Shown here piece after piece: positions 1 through 5,852 of a stretch of DNA of 7,093 nucleotides. Each line of letters starts with the position of its first letter. The stretch's first letter is position 1. Source of the DNA: Candidatus Fermentithermobacillaceae bacterium UBA3951 (GTDB lineage: Bacteria; Bacillota; Sulfobacillia; Fermentithermobacillales; Fermentithermobacillaceae); contig DGDN01000101.1 in NCBI GenBank assembly GCA_002385465.1, positions 1-7,093 on the forward strand, written 5' to 3'. The notes beneath the pieces were generated by a model that searched no databases, had not been told where the DNA came from, and saw nothing but the letters and a program-made list of their open reading frames with translations. The position numbers were made by a program, and so were the translations under genes.

Positions 1-98
1 CCATGACTACGCCCGGTCAGTTACTTTTTGTCTATAACCCTCGCTCTGTCGCTTACCTTCCGTCGCCGACACAATGAAAGAAGCCCCTGATCAACCGA
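1..98. other. Left-edge non-coding stretch
   Basis: I see no gene here that I can support; short open frames lack ribosome binding sites. It is the region downstream of the minus-strand membrane-protein gene. AGAAGC (79-84) and GCTTCT (102-107) could pair across a 17-nt loop, and on the minus strand the stem is followed by TTCATT. That is too weak and too GC-poor to call a terminator. Confidence 0.4.
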
Positions 99-551
99 TT
101 AGCTTCTCTCCTTGACCGCCTCTTCACTCACGGCGTAGCCCAGAATCAGCCCATAAGCAAGACTCCCTGCCAACGTGAAGAGCGTTGTGGGGGTGCCCAG
201 ACTCCAAGGCGCCGAAGCCAGCCCGGAAGGAGCCAAGAGCGCTCCCCAAGCAAGCCACATGATCAGTCCGAATATGACTCCGCCAATCAGGTTGTGCCTC
301 GAGTGAAGCGCCCGGATTATGGCTGCGAAGATGAGGGCCAAAATGGCTCCGGTCAGGATATGGACTACGAATCCGAGTATCTGACCACTGGGAGTGGTGG
401 ATACGCTCTGGGTGGTGAAAAGGCGTGCCAGCGACGACAGCATATTTGTCTTCACCCAGCCTGCCCCACGGCCTATGAGCAGGATGAGGTCTTGTGCGAC
501 AGTTCCGATTACGCCTCCCCAAAGGGCTCTGGTCCACAGGTTTCTTGTCAA
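99..551 (-). CDS. Hypothetical four-helix membrane protein
   Basis: A 150-residue integral membrane protein whose family I do not recognise. Four hydrophobic segments are visible at about residues 9-27, 58-80, 88-108 and 122-141. They are rich in Gly, Ala and Leu, and a short polar tail (EEAVKERS) ends the protein. There is no signal peptide, no catalytic motif and no conserved charged pair inside the helices that would suggest a transporter or enzyme. The start is set at TTG 549-551, because GGAGGG at 558-563 sits 7 nt upstream of it. A longer frame reaches a TTG at 600-602, next to the dinB stop, but has no ribosome binding site, and its extra 17 residues (HITLPHPANTTGGGID and one more) do not look like a membrane-protein N-terminus. 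The gene begins 51 bp after dinB on the same strand and may be co-transcribed with it. Whether the two work together is unknown. Small Firmicutes membrane proteins of this shape are common and mostly uncharacterised. Confidence 0.75.
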   Translation of the reverse strand: MTRNLWTRALWGGVIGTVAQDLILLIGRGAGWVKTNMLSSLARLFTTQSVSTTPSGQILGFVVHILTGAILALIFAAIIRALHSRHNLIGGVIFGLIMWLAWGALLAPSGLASAPWSLGTPTTLFTLAGSLAYGLILGYAVSEEAVKERS

Positions 552-557
552 ATCTAT

Positions 558-563
558 CCCTCC
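558..563 (-). promoter_or_regulatory. Shine-Dalgarno deciding the membrane-protein start
   Basis: On the minus strand GGAGGG lies 7 nt before TTG 549-551, a near-ideal distance. The upstream alternative TTG (600-602) has no purine-rich element before it, only the end of dinB. This moves the start 51 bp inward. Confidence 0.7.
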
Positions 564-602
564 GCCCGTAGTATTCGCCGGATGGGGGAGGGTGATATGC
601 AA

Positions 603-1754
603 CTACTTCTTCAGCGTCGCTCCCAGATTGACGATTCTCTTTCCATACTTCTTCCTGAGCGAGTCGGCTGCCTTGGACACGTGATCCCAGGACTTCTCGT
701 CTTGCTCGAAGAGTTTCGGCTGGGCAATGTCCCGAGTGGATAGATTGCTTGCCGCCACTCCCAAAAGGCGGACCGGGCGGGCCAGAGCGAGATTGTCGAA
801 GAGCTCCTTGGCACATCCGTAGATCTCTGCATCGGAATTTACGTGGTAGGGCAGGGTCTTGGCTCTCGTTAGGGTGGAGAAATCGGAGTAACGCACCTTG
901 ATGCCGATGGTCCGCGCCTTGAGGCCATGGTTTCTCAGTCTGTATCCCACGTCTTGTGAGAGTCCCGCAAGGATGGCATGGAGAATTTCCTTGTCGGATT
1001 CATCTTTCTCCAAGGTCGTCTCCTCGCTTACCGATTTTGCCTCGTGGCTGGAGACAACGGGAGTGTCATCTATTCCGTTGGCAAGCTCCACAAGCCTTGC
1101 CCCGTGCTTCCCGAAAGCTGCCTCCAAGTAGCCGGGCGGGACCGACCTGAGATCGCCTGCAGTACGAATCCCTTGGGCTTCGAGCAACTTGGCCGTCTTT
1201 GGACCGACGCCGGGGATTTTCCCGACGGGGAGGTCTTTGAGAAACTCGAGCGCCTCATCGGGGCCGACCACTCCCAAGCCGTCGGGTTTGGCTTCTTCCG
1301 CGGCGATTTTGGCGAGGTATTTGCAGTAAGAAACGCCTGCCGTGACCGTGATTCCGACCTCCGCCTTGATCTCTTCCCGGATGCGTCCGGCAATGAGGGC
1401 GCCGTCTTCGGGGGTCACGTCGAGATAACCTTCATCAACCGAGACCCGTTCCACGAGCGGCGTGTACCTCTCACATATTTCGAACATGGCGTTGGAAGCC
1501 TCTACGTACTTGCGCATGTTCGGCGAGAGATAGATGCCGTGTGGGCAAAGCCTGTATGCCTGGGAGATGGGCATGGCGGAGCGCACGCCGTACTTGCGCG
1601 CCTCATAGGAGCAGGTGGAAACGACTCCTCTGGTACCGGGTTTTGCCCCTATAATCAGGGGCTTGCCCCGGTATTCCGGGTTATCTCTCGTTTCAACGGC
1701 TGCGAAGAAGGCATCGGCGTCAATCAGGATGATGACTCTCGGCCACTGGGACAA
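603..1754 (-). CDS. dinB: DNA polymerase IV (Y-family translesion polymerase)
   Basis: A complete 383-residue DinB-type polymerase that copies past damaged bases with low fidelity and no proofreading. The palm motif IDADAFFAAVE (residues 11-21) supplies metal ligand D12 and the steric-gate Phe F17 that excludes ribonucleotides. SVDEGYLD (105-112) gives the other two acidic ligands, D107 and E108; the usual Ala of SxDEAYLD is Gly here. The finger motif SYEARKYGVRSAMP is at 49-62. A helix-hairpin-helix thumb element, KIPGVGPKTAKLL, is at 179-191. The little-finger domain follows, and QPKLF (345-349) matches the sliding-clamp binding motif in its usual place before the C-terminal helix. Length and all catalytic residues are normal for the family. 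The TTG start at 1752-1754 is preceded by GGGAGGAG with 6-nt spacing and gives the expected N-terminus just before RVIILIDADAFF. A TTG at 1784 would add 10 residues but falls in the likely promoter. No LexA box of the GAACnnnnGTTC type is visible upstream, so SOS control is not supported. Confidence 0.96.
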   Translation of the reverse strand: MSQWPRVIILIDADAFFAAVETRDNPEYRGKPLIIGAKPGTRGVVSTCSYEARKYGVRSAMPISQAYRLCPHGIYLSPNMRKYVEASNAMFEICERYTPLVERVSVDEGYLDVTPEDGALIAGRIREEIKAEVGITVTAGVSYCKYLAKIAAEEAKPDGLGVVGPDEALEFLKDLPVGKIPGVGPKTAKLLEAQGIRTAGDLRSVPPGYLEAAFGKHGARLVELANGIDDTPVVSSHEAKSVSEETTLEKDESDKEILHAILAGLSQDVGYRLRNHGLKARTIGIKVRYSDFSTLTRAKTLPYHVNSDAEIYGCAKELFDNLALARPVRLLGVAASNLSTRDIAQPKLFEQDEKSWDHVSKAADSLRKKYGKRIVNLGATLKK

Positions 1755-1760
1755 GCCGCA

Positions 1761-1768
1761 CTCCTCCC
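1761..1768 (-). promoter_or_regulatory. Shine-Dalgarno of dinB
   Basis: Read on the minus strand, GGGAGGAG ends 6 nt before TTG 1752-1754. It decides between two possible TTG starts: the upstream one at 1784 has no purine-rich element in front and overlaps a -10-like sequence. Confidence 0.75.
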
Positions 1769-1774
1769 AGAGAA

Positions 1775-1783
1775 AGTATATCA
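1775..1783 (-). promoter_or_regulatory. Candidate extended -10 promoter of dinB
   Basis: The minus strand reads TGATATACT, matching the extended -10 pattern TGnTATAAT with one mismatch in the hexamer. No good -35 lies 16-18 bp upstream (CACCTC at 17 bp), which extended -10 promoters tolerate. Transcription would begin near base 1768, leaving only about 14 nt of leader, essentially the Shine-Dalgarno alone. The motif is a clear visual match; promoter activity is inferred. Confidence 0.4.
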
Positions 1784-1812
1784 AGTAGGAAGCCGAAGAG
1801 GTGCCTCGAGGG

Positions 1813-1822
1813 ATGACGTCAT
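1813..1822. promoter_or_regulatory. Perfect palindrome ATGACGTCAT
   Basis: A 10-bp perfect inverted repeat about 30 bp upstream of the dinB -10-like element. Its position would suit a dimeric regulator acting on dinB or on the divergent operon. No known bacterial operator is recognised and a single short palindrome can occur by chance. Confidence 0.2.
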
Positions 1823-1829
1823 AGGAAGC

Positions 1830-1846
1830 CGGAGGGGTGACCTCCG
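1830..1846. other. Small hairpin CGGAGG-GGTGA-CCTCCG
   Basis: Six perfect GC-rich base pairs (1830-1835 with 1841-1846) enclose a 5-nt loop. No T-run follows on either strand, so it is not an intrinsic terminator. It could be a leader RNA element or have no function. Confidence 0.3.
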
Positions 1847-2011
1847 ATGGAGAGGAGAGGAGTCTTTGGAGAGCAATAGGTCAATAAGAGATAAAGGAGT
1901 GTTTTCGGAGGGACGGGCCGCATTCAGGGAGGCGAAGGGTAATCTCCCGACGACCGAGAATATGGAAAACCTAAGAGCAGTGACCTAACCTGACAAGAAG
2001 ATGGTAGATGA

Positions 2012-2455
2012 ATGCTTACGACTAACGAACTACATAACGATCTAAAGTATGCTGCTAGAAAACTGGGAGAGGGCTGGTCGGTTGTCGCGGTGAGAAAAGG
2101 GATGGTCCTGGCGAAAGGTGAGGGTAGACGCCTTATGCCGGCCCTCATGCTTCTTCACGAGCTTCGGGGCGAGGACCTCGAAAGAGACCAGGTCCCTTGC
2201 GTCCTTGCCGACAAGGTATTGGGACTCGCCGCTTTCCGTCTGGCCTCCCTCTTGGGTGCCAGAGCGGTTTATGGAGAACTGGTAAGCCGCTTGGCCGTTC
2301 AGGAAGCCGGCCGTAGGGGCATACCTATAGTCTGGCACAGGCTTGTTCCGGCGATTATGAATGCCCGGCAAGACGGGCTTTGTCCTATGGAGCACCTGGC
2401 GTTTAGGGCCGGGAGCGATTTCGAGTTCTACCGGGCGCTCAAAGAAAGACGTTAG
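2012..2455 (+). CDS. DUF1893 domain protein (TM1506-like)
   Basis: A 147-residue cytoplasmic protein that I match to DUF1893, the family of Thermotoga TM1506. The match rests on the family's motif order: SVVAVRKGMVLAKGEGRRLMP near 23-43, ADKVLGLAAFRLASLLGA at 66-83, AVYGELVS at 85-92, GIPIVWHRLVPAI at 103-115 and CPMEHLAF at 124-131. From memory, TM1506 has a cytidine-deaminase-like fold but is not known to be a deaminase. Here I see neither an HxE nor a PCxxC zinc-binding pair of true deaminases, so catalysis should not be assumed. No function is established for the family. The protein covers the full domain, so it is not truncated. ATG 2012 is the only in-frame start that keeps the whole domain, although the sequence before it (AAGAAGATGG) is a weak ribosome binding site. 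The stop is 17 bp before the nucleotide-sugar dehydratase gene, so it probably heads that operon. Confidence 0.8.
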   Translation: MLTTNELHNDLKYAARKLGEGWSVVAVRKGMVLAKGEGRRLMPALMLLHELRGEDLERDQVPCVLADKVLGLAAFRLASLLGARAVYGELVSRLAVQEAGRRGIPIVWHRLVPAIMNARQDGLCPMEHLAFRAGSDFEFYRALKERR

Positions 2456-2472
2456 CCGGGAGGACCTCTGCC

Positions 2473-4500
2473 ATGCGGAACATTTTGAGGCTTAGAAAGG
2501 TCTATCTCCTCATCCTTGATGTAGCCCTGGTGAATTTCGCAGTCTATGCGGGGCTCTACTTGAGATTCGACGGCAACGTGGCACCCAGGTATTTGGACAT
2601 GTACCTGAGGATAGCTCCTGCTCACACCGTTATATCTCTCGGCGTGTTCGCCCTCCTCGGACTGTACTCATGGGTGCTCCGGTACGCGAGTATCGATGAG
2701 GTCTTGGCGGTCACCGCAGGCAGCGTTGGGTCGGCCGTTTCTCTGTTTGTGCTCACCCGATTTCCGCCGGCACAAGGTTTTCCTAGGTCCGTACCTATCA
2801 TAGCCGGTGTTCTGGTGCTCATCTTCTCCGGGGGAATCAGGCTATCGGTGAGGCTCTACCTCAGGATAGCCCAGAGGATGGCGGCGAACGGCCGGTCCAT
2901 CCGCGTGCTCATAGTCGGGGCGGGAGACGCAGGGGCCATGCTTGTCCGCGAGCTGGCCAAGCCCGTCGCTGGCGAAAGGAAAGCCGTTGGGTTCATAGAC
3001 GACGACCCGGCCAAGATAGGGGCGGTCATACTTGGAGTCAGAGTAGTCGGAGATAGGAAGGCCATTCCTGAAGTCGTCCGGAGTCTCGACGTGGATGAGA
3101 TCATCCTGGCGATGCCCAGCGCTCCGGCGCATGTCCTCAAGGAAACGGTTCAAATATGTGAGGGTCTCGGAGTGAGGATCAGGGCGATCCCGAAGCTCCT
3201 GGATATGGCCGGCAAGGCCTTTTCCCTGCATATGGTCCGCGATATCGAGATCGAGGACCTGTTGGGCCGCTCCGAGGTCAAGCTGGATACCGAGAAGATC
3301 AGAGAGTACCTCCACGGCAAGAAAGTGCTTGTAACCGGAGCGGGCGGTTCCATAGGGTCTGAGATCTGCCGGCAGGTGTCCCGGTTCGGCCCGGCGCAAC
3401 TCATCATGCTTGGGCACGGAGAAAACTCCATTTTCACGACCCGGATGAGGCTATCCCACGATTTCCCCGACCTCCGTTCGGAAGCGGTTATCGCCGATGT
3501 GAGGGATTCGGCCAGAATCCGAGATGTGTTCGCCCTATACAGGCCTCACGTAGTCTTTCATGCTGCTGCCCACAAGCATGTCCCGCTCATGGAAGAAAAC
3601 ATGATAGAGGCGATAAAGACCAATGTATTCGGGACTCTCAATGTAGCGAGGGCTTCTCTCCACTACGAGGCTCAGAGGTTCGTTATGATATCAACCGACA
3701 AGGCCGTGAACCCCACCAGCATGATGGGGGTTTCCAAGCGGGTGGCCGAGATGGTTGTCCAGTCCATAGGCCTTGCATCCAAGAAGACTCAGTTCGTGTC
3801 GGTGCGGTTCGGCAACGTCCTCGGGTCAAGCGGCAGCGTTATCCCCATCTTCAAAGAGCAGATCGCCAGGGGCGGGCCCGTGACCGTGACACATCCCGAA
3901 ATGCGCCGCTATTTCATGACCATCCGAGAGGCCGTCCTACTGGTCTTGCAGGCCGGGACAATGGGCCATGGAGGAGAAGTGTTTGTACTGGATATGGGGG
4001 AGCCGGTCAAGATAATCGACTTGGCGGAGCAGATGATACGTCTCTCGGGGCACACCCCGTATTCAGATATCCCCATCGTCTTTTCGGGCATAAGGCCCGG
4101 CGAGAAGCTGTTTGAGGAGCTTCTTACCGCTGAAGAAGGCACGACCGCAACTCATCACTCCCAGATATTCGTGGCCAAACAGAGATCGCCGTCCCTCGAG
4201 TGGCTGGAGGATTGCCTTAAGAAGCTTGAGAGAGAAGTCTTTCCGCCGGACTACGAATGCAGGCTGTTTGCCTCCGATGAGGCGGTAGCAGGGGTACGTG
4301 AGGCGCTATCACAGACGGCGGCCTCTGTGACCGATGCCCTGAGAGGCACGACCGGCAGGAAGTACTGGGGAGATGACAAAGACCGGCCGGTGCTGGCCGG
4401 AAGGGAGAAAAACATCATCCGCATACTTAAGGAACTGGTCCCGAGCTACAGCCCGGATCCTTCTCGAGGTCCACGGGCGGATGAGCGCGGAGTGTCGTGA
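2473..4500 (+). CDS. Membrane-anchored nucleotide-sugar 4,6-dehydratase (CapD/PglF/WbpM family)
   Basis: A 675-residue polysaccharide biosynthesis protein. Family members remove water from UDP-GlcNAc or a similar sugar, using tightly bound NAD, to give a 4-keto-6-deoxy sugar. That sugar leads to amino sugars such as bacillosamine, QuiNAc or FucNAc for capsule, wall polysaccharide or glycoprotein glycans. Four membrane helices (about 10-30, 48-68, 77-97, 107-127) anchor it. A first Rossmann domain begins VLIVGAGDAGAMLVREL (145-161). The catalytic SDR domain begins VLVTGAGGSIGSE (285-297), followed by DVRD (342-345), HAAAHKHVPLMEEN (363-376), STDKAVNP (407-414), SMMGVSK (416-422), RFGNVLGSSGSVIP (445-458) and RPGEKLFEEL (541-550). 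The usual SDR Tyr of YxxxK is Met (M418, K422), which is normal in this subfamily, where T408-D409-K410 carries the chemistry. Substrate and product stereochemistry cannot be read from the sequence. ATG 2473 follows GGGAGG with 9-nt spacing. A polar tail of about 60 residues follows the conserved core. Confidence 0.93.
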   Translation: MRNILRLRKVYLLILDVALVNFAVYAGLYLRFDGNVAPRYLDMYLRIAPAHTVISLGVFALLGLYSWVLRYASIDEVLAVTAGSVGSAVSLFVLTRFPPAQGFPRSVPIIAGVLVLIFSGGIRLSVRLYLRIAQRMAANGRSIRVLIVGAGDAGAMLVRELAKPVAGERKAVGFIDDDPAKIGAVILGVRVVGDRKAIPEVVRSLDVDEIILAMPSAPAHVLKETVQICEGLGVRIRAIPKLLDMAGKAFSLHMVRDIEIEDLLGRSEVKLDTEKIREYLHGKKVLVTGAGGSIGSEICRQVSRFGPAQLIMLGHGENSIFTTRMRLSHDFPDLRSEAVIADVRDSARIRDVFALYRPHVVFHAAAHKHVPLMEENMIEAIKTNVFGTLNVARASLHYEAQRFVMISTDKAVNPTSMMGVSKRVAEMVVQSIGLASKKTQFVSVRFGNVLGSSGSVIPIFKEQIARGGPVTVTHPEMRRYFMTIREAVLLVLQAGTMGHGGEVFVLDMGEPVKIIDLAEQMIRLSGHTPYSDIPIVFSGIRPGEKLFEELLTAEEGTTATHHSQIFVAKQRSPSLEWLEDCLKKLEREVFPPDYECRLFASDEAVAGVREALSQTAASVTDALRGTTGRKYWGDDKDRPVLAGREKNIIRILKELVPSYSPDPSRGPRADERGVS

Positions 4501-4503
4501 ACC

Positions 4504-5733
4504 GTGAGAAGCGCGCTTTCCCGATTCATACCTACGTTCTTGTGGGCCGCGGCGCTCATATTTGCCTTGTCTTGTCTCGTAAGCGGCATCCTTCCACGTA
4601 AGGCGTCTCAAGAAGCCCTCCGGTATTTTGATATAGAGTTCCTCGAACGGGCTTGGGGGAGGGCAAACGCCGGTTACGTGAACTCGGGCCTTTCGGCACT
4701 TGCGAGCTTCGCGGTGCTATACCTTTTCACCCGCAGCAGCTACATTTCGACCCGCCTCTGGCCGGCCTTTCGGCTCTCAGGAGATGTTACTACCCGCGGG
4801 ACCGTCCTATTTGGCTTAATCTTGGGGATAATGGCGTCAGGTCTGTTTGCGTTGGCAAGCCTCCCTTTCAGCGCCTACGGGGGCTTCTTCCTGGAGAAGG
4901 CGTTCGGCATGTCCAGGATAAGCTTTGGGCGATGGCTTCTGGATTACGCGAAAGGGACACTCTTGGACCTCGTTGCCTACGGTGCGGGAGGTGCCTTTGT
5001 GGCTTGGGTAGTGTTCAAGTTCTCCAGAAGGTGGTACATTGTGACAACTGTGGCCTTCATTGCCGTTAGTGTGGTCATGGCGGCCCTTTATCCTCTCATC
5101 ATAGCTCCCATTTTCAACGAATTCTACCCGCTGGAGGACGCGACGCTCCTTGAAGACGTGCGCAGACTTTCGACCGCGGCAGGGCTTGAGGTAGACCAAG
5201 TCCTGGTCATGAAAGCATCGGCGAAGACTGCGAGGGTGAACGCTTATTTCGCCGGAATAGGGCGAACTCGTCAGGTTGTTCTCTACGACACGCTCATTGA
5301 AACCAGGTCTCCCCATGAGATCAGGTTTGTACTGGCCCATGAACTGGGGCACTGGAAACACGGGCACGTGATGTGGGGCACTCTGCTTTCGGGGGTGGGG
5401 GTCATGGTTTGTCTCATCCTGTTTCGCCTTGCCCATCCCGATACGCGGGTCCCACTCCGGTACAGAGACCTGGAGACCTGCCTCCTGGCACTCTTTGCGT
5501 TCATCGTTCTTTTTTCGTATATCATCAATCCCATTTCGTCTTATGTTTCCAGGTCTTTTGAGAGAACTGCGGACGCCTTCGCCCTGAGCCTCACTCAGGA
5601 CAGCGAGTCTTTCATCCGCGGCCAGGTAAATATCGCCAGGACCAACCTGACGGATGTCCAGCCGCCACCCTTCATACGCTGGTTCGCTTGGACGCACCCC
5701 ACGACGATCGAACGGATCCTTTCCGCCGAATAA
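4504..5733 (+). CDS. M48 family zinc metalloprotease, Ste24/CAAX-protease-1 type
   Basis: A 409-residue integral membrane endopeptidase. The zinc motif HELGH is at 279-283, with E280 catalytic. The third ligand is probably E353 in SFERTADAFAL, which also carries the conserved Asp D357. Other Ste24 signatures are LYPLIIAPIFNEFYPLED (195-212), NAYFAGIGRTRQVVLYDTL (246-264) and a C-terminal HPTTIERI (398-405). About seven hydrophobic segments (near 10-28, 62-78, 100-120, 150-172, 178-200, 289-309, 326-345) fit the Ste24 chamber architecture with an M48 N-terminal domain. Eukaryotic relatives cut prenylated CAAX proteins. Bacteria generally lack that modification, so a role in membrane-protein quality control or in maturing an exported protein is likelier, but this is inference. 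The GTG at 4504 is the first start after the in-frame TGA of the dehydratase gene, only 3 nt away. A modest CGGAG (4488-4492) lies 11 nt before it, so translation is probably coupled to the upstream gene. Confidence 0.93.
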   Translation: MRSALSRFIPTFLWAAALIFALSCLVSGILPRKASQEALRYFDIEFLERAWGRANAGYVNSGLSALASFAVLYLFTRSSYISTRLWPAFRLSGDVTTRGTVLFGLILGIMASGLFALASLPFSAYGGFFLEKAFGMSRISFGRWLLDYAKGTLLDLVAYGAGGAFVAWVVFKFSRRWYIVTTVAFIAVSVVMAALYPLIIAPIFNEFYPLEDATLLEDVRRLSTAAGLEVDQVLVMKASAKTARVNAYFAGIGRTRQVVLYDTLIETRSPHEIRFVLAHELGHWKHGHVMWGTLLSGVGVMVCLILFRLAHPDTRVPLRYRDLETCLLALFAFIVLFSYIINPISSYVSRSFERTADAFALSLTQDSESFIRGQVNIARTNLTDVQPPPFIRWFAWTHPTTIERILSAE

Positions 5734-5737
5734 CTGG

Positions 5738-5760
5738 GTACGCAGGGATTACGCTGCGAC
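5738..5760 (+). terminator. Weak hairpin after the protease gene
   Basis: CGCAG (5741-5745) pairs with CTGCG (5754-5758). Two more pairs form if A5740 is bulged out (GT 5738-5739 with AC 5759-5760). The run after it, GGTCTTCC, is a poor U-tract. It lies immediately after the protease stop, where a terminator is expected, but it is a marginal match. Confidence 0.2.
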
Positions 5761-5770
5761 GGTCTTCCAT

Positions 5771-5800
5771 CCAATTAAGCCCAATTACAACCAAATTCCT
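5771..5800 (+). repeat. Three CCAA units phased at 10 bp
   Basis: The consecutive decamers CCAATTAAGC, CCAATTACAA and CCAAATTCCT each begin with CCAA at 5771, 5781 and 5791, one per helical turn. They lie just upstream of the AT-rich -10-like element of the SLH gene, covering roughly -56 to -27 of the inferred start. One-turn phasing suits either stacked regulator half-sites on one DNA face or a bend from phased A/T tracts. The repeat is seen directly; its function is inferred. Confidence 0.5.
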
Positions 5801-5814
5801 CGCGCCTCCTGCGA

Positions 5815-5820
5815 TATATA
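5815..5820 (+). promoter_or_regulatory. Candidate -10 element for the SLH protein gene
   Basis: TATATA sits in a short AT-rich island (GATATATATG) about 33 bp before the GTG start, and would place transcription start near 5827. No recognisable -35 occurs 16-18 bp upstream; that position holds the last CCAA unit. Use of this site may therefore need an activator. Confidence 0.35.
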
Positions 5821-5838
5821 TGGGGCAATTGATAAGAC

Positions 5839-5845
5839 AAGGAGG
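5839..5845 (+). promoter_or_regulatory. Shine-Dalgarno of the SLH protein gene
   Basis: AAGGAGG lies 7 nt upstream of GTG 5853, a full-strength ribosome binding site that fixes the start of this gene. Confidence 0.8.
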
Positions 5846-5852
5846 CGGTAGC

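Larger units (their letters stand above)
1785..2011. other. Divergent intergenic region
   Basis: Together with the dinB leader this separates the minus-strand dinB from the plus-strand DUF1893 gene. The plus strand is strikingly purine-rich, with repeated GGAG/GAGAGG tracts around 1848-1875. It holds a 10-bp palindrome and a 6-bp hairpin (listed separately). A weaker stem pairs GGGAG (1927-1931) with CTCCC (1944-1948). I found no convincing sigma-A promoter for the plus-strand operon, though one must lie here or be atypical. I do not recognise a riboswitch, T-box or small-RNA consensus. Confidence 0.4.

Noticed and set aside
79..107. AGAAGC...GCTTCT inverted repeat at the end of the membrane-protein gene as a terminator
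   Set aside because: Only six pairs, a 17-nt loop and no real U-tract; it also overlaps the last codons of the gene.
124..816. A 230-codon minus-strand frame spanning the end of dinB and the membrane-protein gene
   Set aside because: It is out of frame with both supported genes, Arg/Pro/His-rich, and has no domain.
1848..1900. Purine-rich GGAG-repeat tract considered as a riboswitch or T-box leader
   Set aside because: No conserved T-box antiterminator (AGGGTGG), c-di-GMP, SAM or cobalamin core was found, and no terminator helix precedes the operon.
978..1988. A 336-codon open frame on the plus strand opposite dinB, running into the intergenic region
   Set aside because: It is antisense to a polymerase whose catalytic motifs are all intact, has low-complexity Gly/Arg/Asp composition, no recognisable domain and no ribosome binding site. 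Long antisense frames are common in GC-rich genes.
1755..2011. SOS (LexA/DinR) box search for dinB
   Set aside because: No GAACnnnnGTTC-like or CTGTn8ACAG-like site is visible in the divergent region.
2012..2455. DUF1893 protein as an active cytidine-deaminase-like enzyme
   Set aside because: The zinc-binding HxE and PCxxC motifs of catalytic deaminases are absent; CPME alone does not support catalysis.
4837..5697. A 286-codon open frame on the minus strand opposite the M48 protease
   Set aside because: It is a shadow of the well-supported protease frame, with no membrane, fold or motif signal of its own.
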